From Streptomyces canus (lineage in GTDB: Bacteria > Actinomycetota > Actinomycetes > Streptomycetales > Streptomycetaceae), in NCBI RefSeq assembly GCF_030815415.1, contig NZ_JAUSWW010000001.1, positions 2,356,001 through 2,420,000 on the forward strand: a stretch of DNA of 64,000 nt, given 5' to 3'. The notes beneath the pieces are model-generated. The model was given only the letters and a program-made list of their open reading frames with translations, had not been told where the DNA came from and did not search any database. The position numbers and the translations under genes were made by a program. Every line of letters begins with the position of its first letter. The stretch's first letter is position 1. Of the stretch, positions 20,470 through 27,447 are shown in pieces.

Positions 20470-20499
20470 GCGACACTCGAGCGGATCCCGGGGCCGCCT

Positions 20500-21264
20500 T
20501 CAGGGCCTCACGAGCAGTTGGAACTCGAAGGAGTAGCGGGTGGGCCGGTAGGTGTGGGTGCCGAACTCGACCGCGCGCCCGGTGTCGTCGAAGGTGACGC
20601 GCTGCATGGTGAGCAGCGGTGCGCCCTCCTCCTCCGCGAGCCGTTCGGCCTCGACGGCGATGGCGCCGCGCGCGCCGATGGACTGGCGGGCGCTGTGCAG
20701 GGTGATCCCGGCGGAGCGCATCATCCGGTACAGGCCGGTGGCCTCCAGCTGGCCGGTCTCCAGCTCGAGCAGGTCGGTCGGCAGGTAGTTGCAGAGGTAC
20801 GCCATCGGCTCGCCGTGCGCGAGGCGCAGCCGCTCGATGCGGTGCACGTCGCTGTCCTCGGCCACCCCGAGCGCGGCCGCGACCTCGGCGGAGGCCGGGA
20901 CGAGGGTGTTGACGATGACCTTGGTGGCGGGGCGCTGACCTGCCGCTTCCAGGTCGTCGTAGAGGCTGCTGAGCTCGAGCGGTCGCTTGACCTGGCTGTG
21001 CACGACCTGCGTGCCGACGCCGCGGCGGCGTACGAGCAGGCCCTTGTCGACGAGCGACTGGATGGCCTGGCGGACGGTGGGCCGGGACAGGCCGAGGCGC
21101 GCGGCGAGCTCGATCTCGTTGCCCAGCAGGCTGCCGGGGGTGAGCGCTCCGTGCTCGATCGCGGCCTCCAGCTGCTGGGACAGCTGGAAGTACAACGGCA
21201 CCGGGCTGCTGCGGTCCACACTGAGTTCGAGCGACACGGTCGGGTCCCCATCTGGTTTCGGCAC
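20500..21264 (-). CDS. GntR-family (HutC/UTRA) transcriptional regulator
   Basis: The 254-aa protein has an N-terminal winged helix (PLYFQLSQQLEAAIEHG, then LAARLGLSRPTVRQAIQSLV with the wing GLLVRRRGVGTQVV). It is followed by a UTRA effector domain (HRIERLRLAHGEPMAYLCNYLP, FEFQLLVRP at the end). Such repressors release DNA when they bind a small molecule, often a sugar phosphate. The ROK kinase encoded next could make or remove that effector. Start is GTG at 21264. An in-frame GTG at 21237 with GGGGA upstream is an alternative and fits the usual family start better. It is divergent from the Gfo/Idh/MocA dehydrogenase gene, which is the likely target. Confidence 0.88.
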   Translation of the reverse strand: MPKPDGDPTVSLELSVDRSSPVPLYFQLSQQLEAAIEHGALTPGSLLGNEIELAARLGLSRPTVRQAIQSLVDKGLLVRRRGVGTQVVHSQVKRPLELSSLYDDLEAAGQRPATKVIVNTLVPASAEVAAALGVAEDSDVHRIERLRLAHGEPMAYLCNYLPTDLLELETGQLEATGLYRMMRSAGITLHSARQSIGARGAIAVEAERLAEEEGAPLLTMQRVTFDDTGRAVEFGTHTYRPTRYSFEFQLLVRP

Positions 21265-21367
21265 GGGCCCGAGCGTAGCTCCGCGCGCTGTTGACGGGAA
21301 GTTGTGTAGTTCGATTGTCAGGACATACGCATTGACAGGGTGGGGTCTCCGGCCACATTTTGTTCAC
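21265..21367. promoter_or_regulatory. Divergent promoter region between the GntR regulator and the dehydrogenase
   Basis: The 103-base gap holds a TTGACG hexamer at about 21288-21293 and a direct repeat ATTGTCAGG (21314-21322) / ATTGACAGG (21331-21339), 17 bases apart start to start. The ATTG core also occurs in the palindrome near 20441. The repeats are candidate operator half-sites for the GntR protein. Confidence 0.4.
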
Positions 21368-22369
21368 ATGCGCATCGGCGTCATCGGTACGGGCCGGATC
21401 GGCACCATTCACGCGAACACGCTCAGTCGTCATCGCGATGTCGGCTCCCTGATCCTCACGGACGCGGACGGCGCGCGGGCCCAGGAGCTCGCGAACCGGC
21501 TGGGGGAGACGGCCGCGCCGGGGGTGGACGAGATCTTCAGATGGGGCGTGGACGCGGTGGTGATCACCACCGCCACCTCGGCGCACGCCGAACTGATCGG
21601 CCGCGCGGCACGCTCGGCGCTGCCGGTGTTCTGCGAGAAACCGATCGCCCTCGATCTGCCGGGCACGCTCCAGGCGATCGGCGAGGTCGAGTCGGCCGGG
21701 ACCGTTCTCCAGATGGGGTTCCAGCGCCGCTTCGACGCCGGGTACACGGGCGCCCGGGAGGCGGTGCGGTCGGGGCGGCTCGGGCGGCTGCACACGGTGC
21801 GGGCGCTGACCTCGGACCAGGCGCCGCCGCCGGCCGCGTGGCTGCCGCTGTCCGGCGGGCTGTACCGGGACGCGCTCATCCACGACTTCGACGTCCTGCG
21901 CTGGGTGACCGGGCGGGAGGTCGTGGACGTGTACGCGGCCGGCTCCGACGCCGGACCCGCGATGTTCCGTGACGCGGGCGACATCGACACGGCCGCGGCG
22001 GTCCTCACCCTCGACGACGGCACCCTCGCCACGGCGACGGCGACCCGGGTGAACGGCGCGGGCTACGACGTCCGGATGGAGCTGGCCGGGGAACTGGACC
22101 AGATCGTCGTCGGCCTGGACGACCGCACGCCGATCGCGTCCACCGAACCGACGGGGCCGCCGGCCGCGACCAAGCCGTGGTCGGGGTTCCTGGAACGGTT
22201 CGGGCCGGCCTACGAGGCCGAGCTGAACACGTTCGTCGAGGTGGTCCGGGGCGAGCGGCCCAACCCCTGCGACGGGCGCGAGGCGTTGCAGGCGCTGCGG
22301 ATCGCGGAGGCGTGCGAGGTGTCGCGGCAGGAGCGGCGGCCGGTACGGATGACGGAGCTGCCGGGCTGA
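21368..22369 (+). CDS. Gfo/Idh/MocA-family NAD(P)-dependent sugar/inositol dehydrogenase
   Basis: The 333-aa protein has a Rossmann domain with the dinucleotide motif GVIGTGRIGTIHA, the substrate-binding EKP motif (VFCEKPIALD) and a C-terminal Gfo/Idh/MocA domain containing the catalytic region DALIHDFDVLRWVTG. Closest in layout are myo-inositol 2-dehydrogenases (IolG) and related oxidoreductases of sugars. ATG at 21368 begins the conserved strand, so the start is firm. No other inositol gene is next to it. Divergent transcription from the GntR gene suggests control by it. It converges with the P450 gene, 49 bases away. Confidence 0.88.
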   Translation: MRIGVIGTGRIGTIHANTLSRHRDVGSLILTDADGARAQELANRLGETAAPGVDEIFRWGVDAVVITTATSAHAELIGRAARSALPVFCEKPIALDLPGTLQAIGEVESAGTVLQMGFQRRFDAGYTGAREAVRSGRLGRLHTVRALTSDQAPPPAAWLPLSGGLYRDALIHDFDVLRWVTGREVVDVYAAGSDAGPAMFRDAGDIDTAAAVLTLDDGTLATATATRVNGAGYDVRMELAGELDQIVVGLDDRTPIASTEPTGPPAATKPWSGFLERFGPAYEAELNTFVEVVRGERPNPCDGREALQALRIAEACEVSRQERRPVRMTELPG

Positions 22370-22418
22370 GCGGTCCTCCGGCCCCGTAACAGCCCTGCCC
22401 CCGCACCCGGCCTACGGC

Positions 22419-23603
22419 CTACCAGCGCACCGGCAGGCTCCGCAGCCCCCGTATCAGCATCCCCGGCAGCCACTCCCCCGGCGGTCCGTCCAGGGCCAGG
22501 TCCGGGGCGCGGTCCAGCAGGCTCCGGATCGCCGTACGCGCTTCCAGGCGGGCCAGGGGAGCGCCCAGGCAGTAGTGGATGCCGTGGCCGAAGGCGAGGT
22601 GGCCCCGGGGGTCGCGGCGGATGTCGAAGGTGTCCGGGGCCGGGTAGCGGGCGCCGTCGCGGTCGGCCGCGGTGAGGCCGACCATGACGTGGTCGCCCTC
22701 GGCGATGGCGGTGCCCGCGATCTCCAGCGGCTCGGCGGCGTAGCGGAACGTCGCGTTCTCCACCGGCCCCTCGTAGCGCAGGGTCTCCTCGACCGCGCCG
22801 TCGATCAGGCTCATGTCGGCGCGCAGGGCGGCGAGTTGGTCGGGGTGGGTGAGCAGGGCGTGGACGCCGTTGGTGATGAGGTTGACCGTCGTCTCGTGGC
22901 CGGCGATCAGCAGGAGGAAGGCCATGCCCAGCAGTTCCTGGGGGGAGAGCCGGTCGCCGTCCTCGGCGGTGGTGCGGATGAGGTCGCTCAGCAGGTCGTC
23001 GCCCGGTCCGGCGCACCGCTTGTCCTCGATCAGCTCGCGCAGGTACGCGTCGAGCCGGACGACGGCGTCGTAGGCGCTCTCGGGGCTGGTGGGCGCGACC
23101 ACCTCCGTCGAGACCTTCCGGAACTCCGTGCGGTCCATCTCAGGCACGCCGAGGAGCTCGCAGATCACGGTGATCGGCAGCGGGTAGGCGAGGGACTGCA
23201 CCAGGTCGCCGCGGCCGTACGGCAGCATCGTGTCGAGGAGGTCGTCGGTGATCTCCTGGACCCTGGGCCGCAGTTCCTCCACGCGGCGCATCGTGAAGGC
23301 GCGGGAGACGAGGCCGCGCAGCCGGGTGTGCTCGGGCTGGTCGGCGCCCAGCAGATGGCGGCCGATCAGCTCCTCCTCGTGGAACGTCACACCGATCCGG
23401 CGGCCGTCCTTGGACAGCCGGGGGTCGGCGAGCGCCGCCCGCGCCTCCTCGTGCCCGACGACGAGCCAGGCCCAGTAGCCGGGATCGGAGCCCGGCGGCC
23501 GGATCCGGTGCACCGGACCCCGCTCACGCAGTCGCGCGTACACGGGATGCGGGTCCGTGCGGAAGGCCTCGCCGAACTCGCCCAGGTCGACCACTTCTGG
23601 CAT
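22419..23603 (-). CDS. Cytochrome P450
   Basis: The 394-aa protein is a soluble bacterial P450, close to the CYP107/CYP105 pattern. It has the I-helix oxygen-activation motif AGHETT, the K-helix EETLR, and the heme-binding loop FGHGIHYCLGAPLAR with the axial Cys. An early DQPEHTRLRGLVSRAFT segment is also typical. It needs external ferredoxin and reductase, neither of which is encoded nearby. The substrate is unknown. ATG at 23603 has GAAGGGA about 5 bases upstream. It begins 43 bases after the response regulator stop on the same strand, so the two are probably cotranscribed. Confidence 0.94.
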   Translation of the reverse strand: MPEVVDLGEFGEAFRTDPHPVYARLRERGPVHRIRPPGSDPGYWAWLVVGHEEARAALADPRLSKDGRRIGVTFHEEELIGRHLLGADQPEHTRLRGLVSRAFTMRRVEELRPRVQEITDDLLDTMLPYGRGDLVQSLAYPLPITVICELLGVPEMDRTEFRKVSTEVVAPTSPESAYDAVVRLDAYLRELIEDKRCAGPGDDLLSDLIRTTAEDGDRLSPQELLGMAFLLLIAGHETTVNLITNGVHALLTHPDQLAALRADMSLIDGAVEETLRYEGPVENATFRYAAEPLEIAGTAIAEGDHVMVGLTAADRDGARYPAPDTFDIRRDPRGHLAFGHGIHYCLGAPLARLEARTAIRSLLDRAPDLALDGPPGEWLPGMLIRGLRSLPVRW

Positions 23604-23646
23604 GAAGATCCCTTCCCCTCACTCCGAGAACGGACAGCGCGACCCG

Positions 23647-24354
23647 CTAGTGCCCGCCCTCCCCCGATTCCCCGGATTCGGCGGCGTCGGCCGCTTCCTC
23701 CAACAGCCCCCCGTCATACGCGAGCAGCGCGATCTGCACCCGGTTGTTGAGGCCGAGCTTGGCCAGGACGCGGGAGACGTGGGTCTTGACGGTGGCCACG
23801 CTCATGAAGAGTTCCGCGGCGATCTCGGCGTTGGACAGGCCCCGGCCGACCGCGACGGCCACCTCGCGTTCGCGGTCGTTGACGGCGGCGATCCGTGCGC
23901 GTGCGCGTGCCCGGCGGGTGTCGGCGGCGGTGCCGGCCGCGTGGTGCATCAACTGCCGGGTGACGGTGGGCGACAGGACCGGATCGCCGGCCGCGACCCG
24001 GCGCACCGCGTCGACGATCTCCGCGGGCGGGGTGTCCTTGAGGACGAACCCGGCGGCGCCCGCGCGCAGGGCGCGCAGGACCTGTTCGTCGGCGTGGAAG
24101 GTGGTGAGGACCACGACCTGGGGCGCGTCGGGCCGGGTGCGCAGCCGTTCGGTGGCGGTGATGCCGTCCATGGACGGCATCCGGATGTCCATGAGGACGA
24201 CGTCCGGGCGGGTGCGGTCGACGAGCGCGTCGACGTCCTTGCCGTCGGCGGCCTCCCCGACGATCTCGATGCCGTCGGCACCGCCGATCATCAGGGACAG
24301 GCCTGCCCGAACCAGCGGATCGTCGTCGACGAGGAGCAGTCTGATCGCGGTCAT
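23647..24354 (-). CDS. NarL/LuxR-type two-component response regulator, separated from its kinase
   Basis: The 235-aa protein has a receiver domain with acidic pocket LLVDDDP, phosphoacceptor Asp56 in DVVLMDIRMPS and switch residues TTFHADEQV with Lys in FVLKDTPP. A C-terminal LuxR-type HTH follows (NDREREVAVAVGRGLSNAEIAAEL with VKTHVSRVLAKL). In streptomycetes such regulators are nearly always coded directly after a HisKA_3-type kinase. Here the kinase of the matching type and direction is at 33079-34329, 8.7 kb upstream, with an accessory block in between. A CTAC-N5-GTAG element (24404-24416) lies upstream. The P450 gene follows after 43 bases. Confidence 0.93.
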   Translation of the reverse strand: MTAIRLLLVDDDPLVRAGLSLMIGGADGIEIVGEAADGKDVDALVDRTRPDVVLMDIRMPSMDGITATERLRTRPDAPQVVVLTTFHADEQVLRALRAGAAGFVLKDTPPAEIVDAVRRVAAGDPVLSPTVTRQLMHHAAGTAADTRRARARARIAAVNDREREVAVAVGRGLSNAEIAAELFMSVATVKTHVSRVLAKLGLNNRVQIALLAYDGGLLEEAADAAESGESGEGGH

Positions 24355-24427
24355 GGGCCTTACGTAATCACGGTTTCAGGGTCGTACACGCGCTCGCGAG
24401 CGGCTACCTGGAGTAGACCGCGGGTCA

Positions 24428-25420
24428 TCAGCCACGCAGGAGCACTCCGTGTCGGGTGCGCAGGCGCCGGATCTCCCACCAGGCCACCGCGGACACCGAG
24501 GCCGGACCGCACAGGAACGCGAGGACCTGGATGAGCGGTGGGCCGGGTGGCAGTCCGCCCGCGGCCAGGCTGATGAGCGCGAACTCCCACACCAGGGTGC
24601 CGGTCAGGAGGGCGGGTAGCGCAGCGTGCACCTCGGCGGCGTTGAAGCCGCTGCGCACGGCGGGTCCGGTGGCGAACACCAGGAAGAACAGCAGCCACAA
24701 CAGGGGCACCATGAGCGGGACAGTGGCCCACGGGGCGTCGGCGCTCGCCGACTCCCGTTCGAGCAGGAAGACTCCGCCCGCGATCAGGGGAATCGCCGTC
24801 ACCGCGCCGACGTACCAGAGGGCGGCCTTCCCTGCCGCGCGCACCCGCTGCCCGATGTGCGGCCTCGCGTGCGACGGCGCCCAGCGGATCAGGACCGCGA
24901 TCACCACCGGCGCGCTCAGGAGCAGCAGCGGCGGGGTCACCACGAGCCGCATCATGTACTGCTCCTGGGCCTGCCCGAAGTCCTCCGGCTTGCCATAGGC
25001 GATCAGCAGCACAAGGGTCATGAGGGCCGCGCTCATGGCCCTTGTCTTCTGAAGACGTCTCACATACGGGTCGTCGTAGAGACGGTGAGCGCGTGGCGGG
25101 AAGAGGCGGTGCGCCCGGACGCGGGCAGAGCGGGCGAACACGTACCCCACCATCAGGGCCGGCACCACGAACCAGGTGCACGGCAGCAGCAGGAACGCCC
25201 ATACGCAGCCGTGGACACGAGAGCGTCCGCCCCGCAACAGGTCGCGCAAGGGCGGCCATTCGGCACCGCGGAGGCCGCTCACCGTTCCCCACAGGGAGGC
25301 GGGGGGCTGCGGTCGGGGCTGAGGGATGTACGGATACGGCTGGGGCGGGATGTACGGCCCGGTGTTCGGCGGCGGCGGACAGGGCGGCTGGTACGGGTTG
25401 TTGGGTCCCCCGAAGCTCAC
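24428..25420 (-). CDS. Proline-rich multi-pass membrane protein next to the caspase-like gene
   Basis: The 330-aa protein has a Pro/Tyr-rich N-terminal tail (NNPYQPPCPPPPNTGPYIPP) of about 50 residues and then several membrane segments, such as CVWAFLLLPCTWFVVPALMVGYVF, MTLVLLIAYG, LLLLSAPVVIAVLI and LLWLLFFLVFATG. It ends with a WEIRRLRTRHG motif. It is the same length as the protein at 12445-13437 and shares its layout and several blocks. GTG at 25420 has GAAGGA 8-9 bases upstream. The gene is divergent from the caspase-like gene, with 171 bases between. Membrane proteins next to caspase-like proteases in defence-type operons may be targets or membrane effectors; that role is inference. Confidence 0.8.
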   Translation of the reverse strand: MSFGGPNNPYQPPCPPPPNTGPYIPPQPYPYIPQPRPQPPASLWGTVSGLRGAEWPPLRDLLRGGRSRVHGCVWAFLLLPCTWFVVPALMVGYVFARSARVRAHRLFPPRAHRLYDDPYVRRLQKTRAMSAALMTLVLLIAYGKPEDFGQAQEQYMMRLVVTPPLLLLSAPVVIAVLIRWAPSHARPHIGQRVRAAGKAALWYVGAVTAIPLIAGGVFLLERESASADAPWATVPLMVPLLWLLFFLVFATGPAVRSGFNAAEVHAALPALLTGTLVWEFALISLAAGGLPPGPPLIQVLAFLCGPASVSAVAWWEIRRLRTRHGVLLRG

Positions 25421-25591
25421 GCTGGTGTTCCTTCCGGTGCTCGTGCGGCTGCGGGCCGCATATGTACGGCCCGTACGCTCACACAAGTCAACTCGCTTCA
25501 CGGCCGAAGGACATGGGTTCGGTCGTAGACGCCCGGCGAACGCCCCGGGTATGCCCTGTCCACGCCCTGCCGATGCTGGCAAGATCGCCCC

Positions 25592-27442
25592 ATGCGCACC
25601 GTGTACGCCCTGTTCGTAGGCATCGACGACTACCCCGGCGGCCGCCGGCTGCGTGGCTGCGTCAACGACGCGCGGGATGCGGAGAGTTGGCTGCGACAAC
25701 AGAGCGGCACCCTTGCGCCCGTCGTCCGGTCCCTGCACGACGGGCAGGCCTCCAGGGCGGCCGTGCTGGCAGGCGTCCGGCAGCATCTCGGGCAGGGCGG
25801 GCCGCAGGACACCGCGCTGTTCTGGTTCAGCGGCCACGGCAGCGAGTACCGCACCGACGATCCGCGCGAGGCGACCGGCCACGCGCAGGCGCTGGTGTGC
25901 CACGACAGTCTGGGGCCGACCGGACAGCCGCTGCTCCAGGACAGCGAACTCGGCGCGCTGCTCGACGAGATCGCGGCGCGGGGCACCCACGTCGTAGCGA
26001 TCCTGGACTGCTGCCACGCGGGCGGCGCGACCCGCGACTCCGGCTTCGCGCCGCCCGGCGCGACGAGCCGCGGCGTGGACTGGCAGCCCTGGTGGCAGGT
26101 CACGGCCGCTCCCCGCGAAGGCGGTGGCGAAAGCGGCCCCGACAGCGCCCGGCACGTCCTGCTCGCCGCCTGCCGCCCGCACGAGCGCGCGCACGAGAAC
26201 CTCATCGACGGCCGGATCCGCGGCTACTTCAGCCACGCGCTGCTGGGCGCACTCGACCGGCTGGGGTCCGGCGCCCCGTACGGCGCGGTGCACACGCTGG
26301 CAGAGGAGCGGGTGCGCACCCGGACCCCGTTCCAGCATCCCGAACTGCGCGGCCCGGAGGACGGCGGCTTCCTGTCCGGCGCCGCGGTCACGACCGGGCC
26401 CTTCCTGCTCCGGCACACGGCGCACGGCTGGGAGGTCAACTGCGGTCAGGCGCACGGGCTGCGGGCGGCCGGCGCGGAGTTCACGCTGCTCGGCGGACCC
26501 ACCTCACGCAAGGCCGTCGTACGTCAAGTGCACCCGGAGTCCTGTCTGGTGGAGCCCGATGGCTGGCAACCCGGGGCGACGGACCGGTACTTGGCGCATC
26601 CGGTGGCTCCGACAGCAGTGGCGTTCACACCCGCCGCCGTGACGCTCGCCGGGGACCCCGGACCGGTGCAGCTGCTCTCGGCGGCGATGGCGCACGTGCC
26701 GGTGCTCGCCCACGGCGGGGACGGACTGCCGCTGCGCGTCGACGCCGCGGGCGGATGGGCGCGGGTATCGGGCGGGGCCGGGCATCCGGTGCCCGAGCTG
26801 CCGCTGCGCTCACGCGCGGACGCGGACCGGGTCGTCGACTGCCTTGCGCACCTGGCCCGTTGGCATCACATCCTGGATCTGCACAATCCCGATCCCTGGC
26901 TGTCATCACTGGTCCGGGTCACCGTCGAGGAGACGTCGGTGGGGCGGGTGACGCACTCCGCCGACGGCGAGATCGTCTGCGGGTACACCCTGACCGGCCG
27001 GGAGCCTCAGGTGATGGTCCGCATCCACAACCAGTCGCACCGCCGACTGTGGTGTGTACTACTGGACCTGACGGACCGTTACGCCTGTTCTCCGCACCTG
27101 TACGAGGGTGACTTCGTCGGGCCCGGCAGGGCGGGTCTGGCGCGCCGCGGGGAGCCGGTGTGGCTGCGGCTGCCGCCGGGGCGGGCGCTGGTGCGGGGTG
27201 CCTTCGCCCGGGACTGGTTGAAGGTGATCGTGACCGAGAACGAGCTGAACCTCGCGCCCTTCCGGCTGCCCGCCTGGCCCCCCGAGACCCCCGAAGAGGG
27301 CGAGCGCGCGTACCGGGAACCGGCCGTCGGCGGCCTGCTGCGGCTCACCACGCCGTCGCAGCGGCGGGACGCGGGCGGCCCGGCGCACGACGTGGGCCGC
27401 TGGGGTACGGCCCAGGTCGTGGTGCGTACGGAGGTCACCTGA
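25592..27442 (+). CDS. Caspase-like protease (peptidase C14 family) with C-terminal extension
   Basis: The 616-aa protein has an N-terminal caspase-type domain. MRTVYALFVGIDDYP is the first strand, the catalytic His is His82 in FWFSGHGSEY, and the catalytic Cys is Cys141 in AILDCCHAGG. Both residues are in the positions used by metacaspases and orthocaspases, which cut after Arg or Lys, so an active protease is expected. Residues 270-616 form an uncharacterised beta-rich region (VMVRIHNQSHRRLWCVLLDLT) that is common behind bacterial caspase domains and may bind partners. A CAAGAT -10-like hexamer six bases before the ATG suggests a leaderless transcript. The gene converges on the CHAT gene with 5 bases between stops, so the two encode different clan CD protease folds side by side. 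Confidence 0.9.
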   Translation: MRTVYALFVGIDDYPGGRRLRGCVNDARDAESWLRQQSGTLAPVVRSLHDGQASRAAVLAGVRQHLGQGGPQDTALFWFSGHGSEYRTDDPREATGHAQALVCHDSLGPTGQPLLQDSELGALLDEIAARGTHVVAILDCCHAGGATRDSGFAPPGATSRGVDWQPWWQVTAAPREGGGESGPDSARHVLLAACRPHERAHENLIDGRIRGYFSHALLGALDRLGSGAPYGAVHTLAEERVRTRTPFQHPELRGPEDGGFLSGAAVTTGPFLLRHTAHGWEVNCGQAHGLRAAGAEFTLLGGPTSRKAVVRQVHPESCLVEPDGWQPGATDRYLAHPVAPTAVAFTPAAVTLAGDPGPVQLLSAAMAHVPVLAHGGDGLPLRVDAAGGWARVSGGAGHPVPELPLRSRADADRVVDCLAHLARWHHILDLHNPDPWLSSLVRVTVEETSVGRVTHSADGEIVCGYTLTGREPQVMVRIHNQSHRRLWCVLLDLTDRYACSPHLYEGDFVGPGRAGLARRGEPVWLRLPPGRALVRGAFARDWLKVIVTENELNLAPFRLPAWPPETPEEGERAYREPAVGGLLRLTTPSQRRDAGGPAHDVGRWGTAQVVVRTEVT

Positions 27443-27447
27443 CCGGC

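Noticed and set aside
19184..21883. 899-codon minus-strand frame that includes the ROK kinase
   Set aside because: Only the last 382 codons are kinase; the upstream part is antisense to the dehydrogenase gene and out of frame with the GntR gene.
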